Origin: Pseudomonas triticicola
GTDB taxonomy: Bacteria; Pseudomonadota; Gammaproteobacteria; Pseudomonadales; Pseudomonadaceae
Length of the DNA stretch: 64,000 bases
Direction: 5' to 3'
Assembly: GCF_019145375.1 (NCBI RefSeq)
Contig: NZ_JAHSTX010000001.1
Span: 1,277,001 to 1,341,000 of the forward strand
The translations under genes were made by a program, and so were the position numbers. The notes under the pieces are model-generated. The model saw nothing but the letters and a program-made list of their open reading frames with translations. It was not told where the DNA came from and searched no databases. Below, one piece after another: positions 52,601 through 60,272 of this stretch. Position 1 is the first letter of the stretch, and each line of letters begins with the position of its first letter.

Positions 52601-52773
52601 TCGACGGTCTGCGCCGAGGCGCCTGGGTAGACGGCATAAATTTCGATCTGCGGCGGTGCGACGTCCGGGTATTGCGCGACCGGCAACTGCGGAATGGCCA
52701 GCGCACCAGCCAACAGGATGAACAGGGCGACCACCCAGGCGAACACCGGGCGATCGATAAAGAACTGCGGCAT
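49681..52773 (-). CDS. RND multidrug efflux permease (HAE1 family)
   Basis: A 1030-residue inner-membrane proton/drug antiporter of the AcrB/MexB type: 12 TM segments and two large periplasmic loops. The start MPQFFIDRPVFAWVVALFIL and the proton-relay motif GILVDDAIVVVENVER (two adjacent Asp in TM4) are intact. It forms an operon with the adaptor gene upstream (15 bases). No outer-membrane channel gene follows, so it must borrow an OprM-like channel. Substrates cannot be read. Confidence 0.93.
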   Translation of the reverse strand: MPQFFIDRPVFAWVVALFILLAGALAIPQLPVAQYPDVAPPQIEIYAVYPGASAQTVDESVVSLIEEELNGADHLLYFESQSSLGSATIKATFQPGTNPELAQVDVQNRLKVVESRLPQAVNQQGLQVEKVSSGFLLLITLTSSDGKLDDVALSDYLARNVMNEIKRLDGVGKAQLYGAERAMRIWIDPQKLIAFNLTPADVNEAIVAQNAQVSAGSIGDLPSPSTQEITATILVKGQLSTPQEFADIVLKANRDGSTVRIGDVARVEIGSQEYQFGTRLNGKPSTAVGVQLSPGANALNTATLVRAKMDELARYFPAGVEYKIPYDTSPFVKVSITKVIYTLGEAMLLVFAVMFLFLQNVRYTLIPTLVVPVALMGTFATMLALGFSINVLTMFGMVLAIGILVDDAIVVVENVERIMATEGLSPKEATRKAMTQITGAIIGITLVLVAVFIPMAFMQGSVGVIYQQFSLSMATSILFSAFLALTLTPALCATLLKPVAKGEHHEKSGFFGWFNRRFEQLTDRYQGWVGYALKRTGRYLMIYVVLLIGLGFCFARLPSSFLPTEDQGYTITDIQLPPGATKNRTVQVAEQLEAHNAGEPGISDSVVILGFSFSGSGQNAALAFSTLKDWSERGGDDSASSIADRANVALSQIKDAMAFSVLPPPVDGLGTSSGFEFRLQDRAGLGHATLMQARTELLAAAEKSPVLMNVRESALAEAPQVQLVVDRKKANALGVSFAEIGSVLSTAVGSSYINDFPNQGRMQRVVVQAEGDQRSQVDDLLKMHVRNNAGNMVPLSAFVQANWIQGPAQLTRYNGYPAIAISGEPSPGHSTGEAMAEVERLVAQGPKGLGQEWTGLSLQERLSGNQAPILLGLSLLVVFLCLAALYESWSIPTSVLLVVPLGVLGAVLAVTLRGMPNDVFFKVGLITIIGLSAKNAILIIEFAKSLYDEGHDLIDATLQAARLRLRPIVMTSLAFILGVVPLAIATGASSASQQAIGTGVIGGMITATLAVIFVPVFFVVVMKLVQRFTK

Positions 52774-52788
52774 ATAAGAGCGTCCTGC

Positions 52789-53946
52789 TTACTGACCAGT
52801 GGTCTGGGCAAGTGGAAGAGGGGTTTCGTCGATCTGCACTGTTTCCCCGGGACGGGCGTGTTGCAGGCCTTCGATGACAATGCGGTCGCCGGGCTTCAGG
52901 CCGCCGGTGACGATCCAGCGATTGTTCTGCACCGCACCCAGTTGCACCGGTTGCTGCGCCACGCGCATCTGCTCATCAACGGTCAGCACCTGGGCAATGC
53001 CGGCACTGTCACGCTGCACCGCGCGTTGCGGCACGGTAATGCCGTTCTGAATGGTTGCCTGCTCAAGGCGTACGCGGATGAAACTGCCCGGCAGCAGGTC
53101 GAGATCCGGGTTGGGAAATTCGCTGCGCAGGATGATCTGACCAGTACCCGGATCGACGGTAATGTCGCTGAACAGCAGCTTGCCAGGCAATGGATACAGG
53201 CTGCCGTCATCCTGAATCAGTGTGGCCTTGACCTGATCCTGACCGACTTCCTGCAACTGCCCGGAACGGAATGCCCGGCGCAGTTCATTAAGTTCGCGAG
53301 TCGACTGGGTGAGGTCGGCATGGATCGGGTTGAGCTGCTGAATCAGCGCCAGCGGCGTGGTTTCGTTCTGCCCGACCAGCGCACCTTCGGTGACCAGCGC
53401 GCGGCCGATACGGCCGGAGATCGGCGCGGTGACGGTGGCATAACCGAGGTTGAGTTTCGCCCGTTCCAGCGCTGCCTTGCTGGCGGCGACATCGGCGGCA
53501 GTTTGCCGGGCAGCGGCGCGGGCGTTGTCGTAGTCCTGACCGCTGATGGCCTGGTCCTCGATCAATTGCGCATAGCGTTGTTCTTGCAGTTTCGCCTGAA
53601 AGGCGTTGGCCTCGGCTTTGCGCAGCGCGGCTTCGGCACTGTCCAGATCGGCCTTGAACGGCGCCGGGTCAATGCGGAACAGCACATCGCCTTTTTTCAC
53701 GTCACTGCCTTCGCGGTAGGTGCGTTGCAAAACTACGCCGGCCACTCGCGCACGCACTTCGGCAATCCGTGGCGCGGCGATGCGGCCGCTCAGTTCGCTG
53801 CTGATCGACAGGGGCTCGGTTTTAATGGTCTCGACGCGCACCGTGGCCGGCGGCGTCTGCTCTTCGGCGTTCGAGGATGAATCACAAGCGCTCAGCGTCA
53901 GCGCCAATGCGATCAGGCCGAGCCCGGCCAGCAGTTTTCCAGACAT
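52789..53946 (-). CDS. RND efflux periplasmic adaptor (membrane fusion lipoprotein)
   Basis: A 385-residue adaptor linking the permease to an outer-membrane channel. Lipoprotein signal MSGKLLAGLGLIALALTLSAC with lipobox LSAC. Split lipoyl/barrel-sandwich halves (VRARVAGVVLQRTYREGSDV and LNLGYATVTAPISGRIGRAL) flank an alpha-hairpin. ATG 53946 is preceded by GGGGG at SD distance. It is the first gene of the pump operon and is divergent from a two-component system, the likely regulator. Confidence 0.93.
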   Translation of the reverse strand: MSGKLLAGLGLIALALTLSACDSSSNAEEQTPPATVRVETIKTEPLSISSELSGRIAAPRIAEVRARVAGVVLQRTYREGSDVKKGDVLFRIDPAPFKADLDSAEAALRKAEANAFQAKLQEQRYAQLIEDQAISGQDYDNARAAARQTAADVAASKAALERAKLNLGYATVTAPISGRIGRALVTEGALVGQNETTPLALIQQLNPIHADLTQSTRELNELRRAFRSGQLQEVGQDQVKATLIQDDGSLYPLPGKLLFSDITVDPGTGQIILRSEFPNPDLDLLPGSFIRVRLEQATIQNGITVPQRAVQRDSAGIAQVLTVDEQMRVAQQPVQLGAVQNNRWIVTGGLKPGDRIVIEGLQHARPGETVQIDETPLPLAQTTGQ

Positions 53947-54107
53947 GTACAACCCCCAATATTGAAGGCCGCATCCTACGGCCAGACGGGGAGGTTAGCG
54001 GTGAAGCTTTGTAGCTGCTGTGTGAAATTGTGTAAGGGTTTTGCTCAGTAGCGGGTGAGGGCGTATATCCTGCAGGCCTTGAAATTTATTGCGACAGTTC
54101 GATCGCT

Positions 54108-54160
54108 TTCGCGAGCAGGCTCGCTCCCACAGGAGATCGCATTTCAATGTGCGAGCGAAT
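54108..54160. repeat. Degenerate REP of the GGGAGCGAGCCTGCTCGCGA family
   Basis: An intact left arm (TTCGCGAGCAGGCTCGCTCC) faces a decayed right arm (TGTGCGAGCGAATGAG). It lies 40 bases before the response-regulator start, in the promoter region shared with the pump operon. Confidence 0.7.
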
Positions 54161-54199
54161 GAGCCCCGACTGTCGCCCCAGCATTTTCTGGAACACCCC

Positions 54200-54901
54200 A
54201 TGCCCAACATCCTCCTGGTCGAAGACGACACCGCCCTCGCCGAACTGATTTCCAGCTACCTGGAGCGCAACGGTTATTCCGTCAGCGTCATCGGCCGTGG
54301 CGACCATGTGCGCGAACGGGCGCGGATCAGTCCGCCGGATCTGGTGATCCTCGATCTGATGCTGCCAGGTCTCGACGGTTTACAAGTGTGCCGCTTGCTG
54401 CGCGCCGATTCAGCGACCTTGCCGATCCTCATGCTCACAGCCCGCGATGACAGCCATGATCAAGTGCTGGGCCTGGAAATGGGCGCAGACGATTACGTCA
54501 CCAAACCCTGCGAGCCACGGGTGCTGTTGGCTCGGGTGCGTACCTTGTTGCGCCGCAGCAGCCTGGGCGAGCCGTTGGCCGTCAATGACCGGATCGTCAT
54601 GGGCAATCTGTGCATTGACCTGTCCGAACGCACCGTGACCTGGCGTGATCAAGCGGTTGAGCTGTCCAGCGGCGAATACAATTTGCTGGTGGTGCTGGCC
54701 CGGCACGCCGGCGAAGTGCTGAGTCGCGATCAGATTCTTCAGCGGCTGCGCGGTATTGAATTCAATGGCACTGACCGCTCGGTGGACGTGGCGATTTCCA
54801 AGCTGCGACGCAAATTCGATGATCACGCCGGCGAGGCGCGCAAGATCAAGACCGTGTGGGGCAAGGGCTATCTGTTCAGCCGCTCCGAGTGGGAATGCTG
54901 A
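54200..54901 (+). CDS. OmpR-family response regulator
   Basis: A 233-residue regulator. Receiver domain (1-115) with acidic pocket VEDD (8-10), phospho-acceptor Asp52 (VILDLMLPG) and Lys in YVTKPCEP; winged helix (about 130-230) with ISKLRRKF recognition helix. It resembles RstA. ATG 54200 has GGAACACCCC upstream. The kinase gene follows 4 bases after its stop, and an RND pump is divergent, as in other TCS-controlled pumps. Confidence 0.92.
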   Translation: MPNILLVEDDTALAELISSYLERNGYSVSVIGRGDHVRERARISPPDLVILDLMLPGLDGLQVCRLLRADSATLPILMLTARDDSHDQVLGLEMGADDYVTKPCEPRVLLARVRTLLRRSSLGEPLAVNDRIVMGNLCIDLSERTVTWRDQAVELSSGEYNLLVVLARHAGEVLSRDQILQRLRGIEFNGTDRSVDVAISKLRRKFDDHAGEARKIKTVWGKGYLFSRSEWEC

Positions 54902-54905
54902 GCTG

Positions 54906-56207
54906 ATGTTTCGCATTCTGTTTCGCCTGTATCTGGTGACGATCGTCTCCTATAGTGCGGCGATCTATCTGGTGCCGGATCTGGTGGTCATGGCCTTCCG
55001 GGATCGCTTCGTCACCTACAACCTGGACTTTTCCCGAGGTCTGCAATCGCTGATCACCAAGCAGTTTCATGCTGCGCCGCAAGAGCAGTGGCCGGCGATT
55101 GCGGCGGAGATGGACAAGGAATTCCAGCCGCTGCACATCGTCCTGACGCCAATCGACGACCCGGTGTTCACCCCCATCGAGCAGGAACGTCTGCATCGTG
55201 GTGAAAACGTGGTGCGCATCGGCGACTGGGGCTGGCGAACGTTGGCGGTGACTCCGCTGAATGCGGACATGGCGGTGCGCATGGTCGTGCCGCCGGATCC
55301 GGTCGACGTCGACCTGCTGTACTGGAGCATCAACGTGCTGATCGGCGCGATGTTGCTCGGCTGTCTGTTGCTTTGGCTGCGTCCACACTGGCGAGATCTT
55401 GAACGGCTGAAAGGCACTGCTGAACGCTTCGGCAAAGGCCATCTGAGCGAGCGAACCAAGATCGCCCCGAGTTCGAACATCGGCAGCCTCGCCAACGTGT
55501 TCGACACCATGGCCGGCGATATCGAGAACCTGCTCAACCAGCAACGTGATCTGCTTAACGCCGTTTCCCATGAACTGCGTACGCCGTTGACGCGTCTGGA
55601 TTTCGGCCTGGCATTGGCCTTGTCGGAAGACTTGCCGGCCGCCAGCCGCGAGCGCTTGCAGAGCCTGGTCGCACACATCCGTGAACTGGATGAACTGGTA
55701 CTGGAATTGCTCTCCTACAGCCGCTTACAGAATCCGGCGCAATTGCCCGAGCGCATCGAGGTGTCGCTGGACGAGTTCATCGACAGCATTCTGGGCAGCG
55801 TCGACGAGGAACTGGAATCGCCGGAAATTGTGATCGACGTCCTGCTGCACGGACAGCTCGAACGCTTTGCGCTGGACCCGCGCCTTACCGCTCGGGCCAT
55901 CCAGAACCTGTTGCGCAATGCCATGCGCTATTGCGAAAAGCGCATTCAGATTGGCGTGCAGGTCATTGGGGGCGGATGTGAGATCTGGGTTGACGACGAT
56001 GGCATTGGCATTCCCGACGACGAGCGCGAGCGGATCTTTGAACCGTTCTATCGGCTCGACCGCAGCCGTGATCGCGCGACCGGCGGATTCGGCCTCGGTT
56101 TGGCGATCAGCCGCCGAGCGCTCGAAGCGCAGGGCGGCACTTTGACGGTTGAAAGTTCGCCGCTGGGTGGCGCGCGATTCAGGCTGTGGTTGCCGGCCAC
56201 GGCCTGA
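54906..56207 (+). CDS. Sensor histidine kinase (RstB-like)
   Basis: A 433-residue inner-membrane kinase: TM1 (about 5-25), a periplasmic loop of about 110 residues, TM2 (about 140-160), HAMP, HisKA with phospho-accepting His in NAVSHELRTPLTRLDF, and HATPase motifs (NLLRNAMRYC, WVDDDGIGIP, GGFGLGLAI). It is co-transcribed with the response regulator; the signal is unknown. Confidence 0.92.
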   Translation: MFRILFRLYLVTIVSYSAAIYLVPDLVVMAFRDRFVTYNLDFSRGLQSLITKQFHAAPQEQWPAIAAEMDKEFQPLHIVLTPIDDPVFTPIEQERLHRGENVVRIGDWGWRTLAVTPLNADMAVRMVVPPDPVDVDLLYWSINVLIGAMLLGCLLLWLRPHWRDLERLKGTAERFGKGHLSERTKIAPSSNIGSLANVFDTMAGDIENLLNQQRDLLNAVSHELRTPLTRLDFGLALALSEDLPAASRERLQSLVAHIRELDELVLELLSYSRLQNPAQLPERIEVSLDEFIDSILGSVDEELESPEIVIDVLLHGQLERFALDPRLTARAIQNLLRNAMRYCEKRIQIGVQVIGGGCEIWVDDDGIGIPDDERERIFEPFYRLDRSRDRATGGFGLGLAISRRALEAQGGTLTVESSPLGGARFRLWLPATA

Positions 56208-56222
56208 ACCGTATGACGGATA

Positions 56223-56399
56223 TCAGGGCTGCGTGCCGCTGGTCTGCAGCACACATTGCTGGGTTTTACTGTCCCAGACCTGGCCTTTCGGGCACTCGGG
56301 TTTCTTGACGGCGTCGCTTTCATCGACGGCGAAAACAGCAGGGCTGGACAGGGCGGCGACCAGCAGCGGGACGGCGAACAGTGCTTGGCGGATATTCAT
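56223..56399 (-). CDS. Small secreted protein
   Basis: A 58-residue protein with signal peptide MNIRQALFAVPLLVAALSSPAVFA and a 34-residue mature part containing CPKGQVWDSKTQQCV, a chitin-binding-like cysteine pair motif (C-P-x-G-x-x-(W/F)-x(6)-C). No clear SD; starts at 56405 and 56399 are both possible. Confidence 0.65.
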   Translation of the reverse strand: MNIRQALFAVPLLVAALSSPAVFAVDESDAVKKPECPKGQVWDSKTQQCVLQTSGTQP

Positions 56400-56467
56400 G
56401 GTCAATCTACACTTTCATCGGCTCGGAGCGGAAGTTGTTGTTCTCCTTTGCAGTGACTGTTCAGTTC

Positions 56468-56824
56468 TCAGGAAGATTCAAATTTGTGCGGCTGGACCGG
56501 CGCCGTCGCGCCCGAATTGCGCCGCTCCCGGATCCCGCGAACCACCAGATACAACAACGGCCCTATTGAAACGAACACTGCCGTCAGCAGCAAATAAGGC
56601 GCTACCGATAAGACCGAGCGGCCGCGAGCCCGGGCGTCCTTGACCATCCATACCCCGGCCAGTGTCGCCAGCAGGTACAGATCGATGACTACCTGCGCGG
56701 TGTCTGGTCGTGACATGAGGCTGATGCCGAAGTCGATCAGTGACTGTTCAGCCTGGAGCATTAGCGAAACTGTGTACCCACTGAACGCGAGCAAAGCGGT
56801 GAGAGGCAGGGCGATGGGCATCAT
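56468..56824 (-). CDS. DUF2834-like inner-membrane protein
   Basis: A 118-residue protein with three hydrophobic segments, including VVIDLYLLATLAGVWMVKDARARGRSV and SIGPLLYLVVRGI, the pattern of DUF2834. ATG 56824 has AAGGAAAGC; the frame's extension to 56971 overlaps the leader of the downstream plus-strand gene and has no SD. Function unknown. Confidence 0.75.
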   Translation of the reverse strand: MMPIALPLTALLAFSGYTVSLMLQAEQSLIDFGISLMSRPDTAQVVIDLYLLATLAGVWMVKDARARGRSVLSVAPYLLLTAVFVSIGPLLYLVVRGIRERRNSGATAPVQPHKFESS

Positions 56825-56924
56825 GCTTTCCTTCCTTGGTGTGATGAGCAGAATCGCCAGCCTACCGGCGCGACGCACAATTGACCATTGACTTGTCATC
56901 TGCCGGCAGGCTAATTTCCAGCCC

Positions 56925-56990
56925 ATGACTTTCACCGTATCGCGCTGCCAGCCAAGCATTATTACCGCCATTCCTCATTTGGCGGGCTAG
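56925..56990 (+). CDS. Leader peptide with Ile/Thr control codons
   Basis: A 21-residue frame, MTFTVSRCQPSIITAIPHLA plus Gly, ends 84 bases before the threonine ammonia-lyase ATG. Residues 12-16 are Ile-Ile-Thr-Ala-Ile, with two more Thr at 2 and 4. The control codons overlap the 5' arm of a hairpin that competes with downstream arms, as in amino-acid attenuators. SD is weak, so initiation is the least certain point. No coding similarity was tested. Confidence 0.55.
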   Translation: MTFTVSRCQPSIITAIPHLAG

Positions 56991-57032
56991 CTCACGACTG
57001 CAGCACCCAACCCGCCCTAGAGGCGGGTTTTT
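56965..57032 (+). promoter_or_regulatory. Transcription attenuator for threonine ammonia-lyase
   Basis: Four mutually exclusive arms can be read: 1 = CCGCCA (56965-56970), 2 = TGGCGGG (56980-56986), 3 = AACCCGCC (57009-57016), 4 = GGCGGGTT (57022-57029) followed by TTT. Pairings 1:2 (6 bp), 2:3 (6 GC-rich bp) and 3:4 (8 bp plus T-run, a terminator) fit classical attenuation. Ribosome stalling at the Ile codons would cover arm 1, freeing arm 2 to pair with 3 and prevent termination. Confidence 0.6.
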
Positions 57033-57074
57033 ACTTTCTGTCTCCGGGGTTCTGCAAAATGTCAGGAGACGACC

Positions 57075-58088
57075 ATGCCACACAGCACCGACCAGCAAGC
57101 CCTGCTCGAGCAGTACGTGAAAAAGATCCTGGCCGCGCCGGTGTACGACATTGCGGTGCGCACGCCGTTGCAGTCGGCGCCAGCGTTGTCGGAAGCATTG
57201 GGCAATCGGGTCCTGCTCAAGCGCGAAGATCTGCAACCGACGTTCTCTTTCAAGATCCGTGGCGCCTACAACAAACTCGTGCAACTGAGCGATGAGCAGA
57301 AAGCGCGAGGTGTGATCACTGCATCGGCGGGCAATCACGCGCAAGGTGTAGCGCTGGCGGCAAGGGAACTGGGCATCGCAGCAACCATCGTGATGCCGTC
57401 TACCACCCCTGAGCTCAAAGTGCTGGGCGTGCGCAGTCGCGGTGCTGAAGCACTGCTGCATGGCGAGAGTTTCCCGTTTGCTCTCGCTCATGCGCTGCAA
57501 TTGGCCGAGCAGAGCGGAAGCACGTTCGTTTCGCCCTTCGACGACCCAGACGTAATCGCCGGCCAAGGCACCGTGGCCATGGAGATCCTGCGCCAGCATC
57601 AAGGCGCGCTGGATGCGATCTTTATCCCGGTCGGCGGCGGAGGGTTGATCGCTGGCATCGCGGCCTACGTCAAATACCTGCGTCCGGAAGTAAGGATCGT
57701 TGGCGTCGAGTCCGAACATTCGGCGTGCCTGCAAGCGGCTTTAGGTGCGGACGAGCGGGTAGTTCTGCCCAGCGTCGGCACCTTCGCCGATGGCGTGGCG
57801 GTGGCGCAGATCGGCGCGTATGGCTTCGAGGTTTGCCGCTGCTGCGTAGATGAAGTGATCACGGTCAGCAATGACGAGCTCTGCGCCGCGATCAAGAATA
57901 TCTACGACGATACCCGTTCGATCACAGAGCCTTCAGGCGCGTTGGCCGTGGCGGGGATCAAGCAGTACGTGGCGCGCAGCGGCGTTCGCGCTCAGACATT
58001 CGTCGCCATCGACTCCGGGGCCAACATCAACTTCGACAGCCTGCGCCATGTCGCCGAGCGCGCCGCTGCTTGCGGCGTGCCGGCGTAA
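57075..58088 (+). CDS. ilvA: Threonine ammonia-lyase, catalytic domain only
   Basis: A 337-residue PLP enzyme that deaminates threonine to 2-oxobutyrate, the first isoleucine precursor. PLP Lys60 is in SFKIRGAYNK; SAGNHAQGVA and VGGGGLIAG bind cofactor. It aligns from the start with the biosynthetic IlvA (YVKKILAAPVYDIAVRTPLQ) but stops at NFDSLRHVAER plus a few residues, where E. coli IlvA continues into two ACT-like regulatory domains. Allosteric Ile feedback is therefore probably absent. Likely a second, ilvA2-type copy. SD AGGAGACGACC. Confidence 0.9.
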   Translation: MPHSTDQQALLEQYVKKILAAPVYDIAVRTPLQSAPALSEALGNRVLLKREDLQPTFSFKIRGAYNKLVQLSDEQKARGVITASAGNHAQGVALAARELGIAATIVMPSTTPELKVLGVRSRGAEALLHGESFPFALAHALQLAEQSGSTFVSPFDDPDVIAGQGTVAMEILRQHQGALDAIFIPVGGGGLIAGIAAYVKYLRPEVRIVGVESEHSACLQAALGADERVVLPSVGTFADGVAVAQIGAYGFEVCRCCVDEVITVSNDELCAAIKNIYDDTRSITEPSGALAVAGIKQYVARSGVRAQTFVAIDSGANINFDSLRHVAERAAACGVPA

Positions 58089-58100
58089 CAAGCGCTCGGG

Positions 58101-58586
58101 TTATTCCTGCAGGGCGGTGCCGACTTTTTCCGACGCCGACCAGATGCGATAGCGCACTTCGACGTCCGACGGCGCGTACACCACGACTGGCAACTTGCTG
58201 TTGTAGCGCAACATGAAGCCATCACCGACGACCGGAACGAAAGCGCGCTTTTTCTGGCTGCCGGGCGGGCAGGCCATCATCGTGCTCATCGGGCCGATGA
58301 CCTTTTCCAGGCGATAGAAGGGATAGCCCCAGCCTTGCAGATTTTTTTCATCGAGGACGCCGCCCAAGCGCTGGCGGTTGCAGTCCACTTCCAGGGTTTT
58401 GCCAGCGAGAATTTCAACCTGGAAATTCTCTTCCTGCTCTTGCTTGGGCAGATGGATGACCTGACGGGTAAACCCGGCTTCGGCTTTGGGATACGGCGCC
58501 ACGTCTTCGAGCTTGGCGGCGTGGGCGAGGGTGGAAAGATTGGCGATTAACAGGCCGGTGATCGCGCCAATGCGTAAGGAATTCAT
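58101..58586 (-). CDS. eco: Ecotin, periplasmic serine protease inhibitor
   Basis: A 161-residue secreted inhibitor of trypsin-like proteases, including neutrophil elastase. Signal peptide [23 protein letters not shown], then [47 protein letters not shown] and the reactive loop STMMACPPG with P1 Met. [14 protein letters not shown] and VEVRYRIW are family hallmarks. GGAGG precedes the ATG. Converges on ilvA with 12 bases between stops. Confidence 0.95.
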   Translation of the reverse strand: MNSLRIGAITGLLIANLSTLAHAAKLEDVAPYPKAEAGFTRQVIHLPKQEQEENFQVEILAGKTLEVDCNRQRLGGVLDEKNLQGWGYPFYRLEKVIGPMSTMMACPPGSQKKRAFVPVVGDGFMLRYNSKLPVVVYAPSDVEVRYRIWSASEKVGTALQE

Positions 58587-58956
58587 GGAAGCCTCCGTGC
58601 GGGTTGAATTGCAATGGGAGACATTCTTGCCGTCATGGTCTTCGAAAGCAAATTCAAGCCGGAGATTGCAGATTGCAGTGGACCGGCGGTCGGTTCATGC
58701 ATTTTGCAAATAGCAGGATACTGGCCATCTTTCCAAGTGCTTGATTTTGAAGGGCGCCAAACGAACCGATCAAAGGCACGTTTTATGCGTTCTTCCGGTG
58801 AGGCGCACCGGATTTGGGCGCCTACACTCCAATGGGCATTTCGCAGTACCACCATTTGCCGCACCAAGGAAACAGCGGGGGCACACCCGTGAAGGCGCAG
58901 CAAAGGGTCAGCGTGAATACTTGATTGGCAATCGCACAGAAAGGAGAGGGTTCGCC
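58587..58956. other. Intergenic region without a supported gene
   Basis: About 370 bases between ecotin and the DUF1652 gene. Reading frames on both strands (58614-58892 plus; 58583-58903 minus) lack ribosome sites and family features. I see no strong hairpin. Confidence 0.4.
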
Positions 58957-59226
58957 ATGTTTTTATCTGCCTTGGAATTACGCAATATCATTGAAAGCAG
59001 CTTCCTGCCGAAACGCTGCCAGTGCACGCTGTCACCCGACTTGTCGATGTCCGTCAAAGTATTTGGCGACCATCGGACCGACCAGGCCGATCTCTACGTC
59101 AGTGGAATCGACGCCAGCCGCCTGAACAGCTGCCGTGAAATCAACAACCTGGTCGCTGGCCTGCGTTCCGACCTCGCGCAACAAACCACGACACATCAAA
59201 CCAGCGCTCGTTCTCGAGCCGTTTAA
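58957..59226 (+). CDS. DUF1652 small protein
   Basis: An 89-residue soluble protein starting MFLSALELRNIIESSFLPKRCQCTLSPD, the signature of DUF1652, a family found in Pseudomonas. AAGGAGAGGGTTCGCC precedes ATG 58957, which excludes the upstream extension. Its last codons overlap the stop of the convergent gene at 59223 by 4 bases. Function unknown. Confidence 0.85.
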   Translation: MFLSALELRNIIESSFLPKRCQCTLSPDLSMSVKVFGDHRTDQADLYVSGIDASRLNSCREINNLVAGLRSDLAQQTTTHQTSARSRAV

Positions 59227-59621
59227 CCCACCGTTTCACCCAGTTCGACCGTCACGCGCCGGGCCTGCACGAAACCCAGGCCCAGCGCGAACTCGACCAG
59301 CACCGCGAGCAAAATCCCGGGGCCGGCATGACCATTGAGCCATTCGCCAAAACCCAACCCCGCCAAACCGAAACAGCCGACGATAAAACCATTGCTCAGT
59401 GCACTGCGTGCCGCTGACGGCGGAGCATTGCGCAGCAAATAAAACATCACCCCCAACGCCGCAAACAGCACCGCGCTGCGCCTTGCGACTACGCCGGTGC
59501 CTTCCGAATAGCCAATACTCCAGATCGCCAGCAACACCTCCGGAAAAAATCCCCAGACCAGCGCCAGTAAAAAACACAGGATGGAAGTGAAGCTCGACAA
59601 CGTGCGGAACGACAACTGCAT
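59223..59621 (-). CDS. Small four-TM membrane protein
   Basis: A 132-residue protein with four hydrophobic segments (FTSILCFLLALVWGFF; RSAVLFAALGVMFYLL; GFIVGCFGLAGLGF; GILLAVLVEFALGLGF). ATG 59621 has AAGGACTGGCC upstream. No confident family; the topology resembles small DoxX-like or DUF4345-like proteins. Function unknown. Confidence 0.7.
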   Translation of the reverse strand: MQLSFRTLSSFTSILCFLLALVWGFFPEVLLAIWSIGYSEGTGVVARRSAVLFAALGVMFYLLRNAPPSAARSALSNGFIVGCFGLAGLGFGEWLNGHAGPGILLAVLVEFALGLGFVQARRVTVELGETVG

Positions 59622-59711
59622 GGCCAGTCCTTGCGGCAGTAGGGAAGGCCCCGAGCATACCCGCCGAAACCACCCCACGCCTATGGCGAACCGGAAAATC
59701 AGAAGCGTCTG

Positions 59712-59981
59712 TCAGTTCTGCTGACGGCATGCGTCTGATAATTTCCTGTAACTGATTTGTGCGGGCTTGCCGGTGTTGTCGATATATTTCATGTCGGCGG
59801 TGATGACTTTGCATTCCAGGGTCGGCGGCTCGGTTAGCGAAAGCACCTTCGCCACGTGTAGTGGCATGCCGTATTGGTAGGGCAAGGCATCGGAAGTGGC
59901 GGAGGTATCAGTGGCTTGGGCCAACCCGGCGAAAGCGGCGCAGGCGAGGGTGGCGGAGAGCAGGAAGGGACGGATGTTCAT
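59712..59981 (-). CDS. DUF2790 small secreted protein
   Basis: An 89-residue periplasmic protein. Signal peptide MNIRPFLLSATLACAAFAGLAQA, then LPYQYGMPLHVAKVLSL, TLECKVITADMKYIDNTGKPA and YRKLSDACRQQN with two conserved cysteines: the DUF2790 pattern. GGAG precedes ATG 59981. Members are often copper- or stress-regulated in pseudomonads; that is inference here. Confidence 0.85.
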   Translation of the reverse strand: MNIRPFLLSATLACAAFAGLAQATDTSATSDALPYQYGMPLHVAKVLSLTEPPTLECKVITADMKYIDNTGKPAQISYRKLSDACRQQN

Positions 59982-60272
59982 GAGAAGACTCCAGCGTAAC
60001 GGATAGGCGCCCGGCACGAAGCCTGACGACCCTGCTGCAGTCGATTTCAGCGAGATGCCTGAGCAGAACAGTACTGTAGAGTCTTTGATTTGAGAATTAA
60101 GGGAGGGTTAATTGGACTAATTAGGCTGAATAGATCGGGGATCATACGGCAAGCACATTTAACCAAAGATATTTGCATTGAAGCGATTGCCGATCAGCCA
60201 TAACCAGGAGCGATGATCCTGATCATGGCTCTCAAGTAGTACGCGTCCTAACTCATTATTGATTAAAGTGAA

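Noticed and set aside
52417..53880. 487-codon plus-strand frame
   Set aside because: Antisense of the adaptor and permease genes.
58614..58892. 92-codon plus-strand frame between ecotin and DUF1652
   Set aside because: No SD, no recognisable features, and a competing minus-strand frame of similar length.
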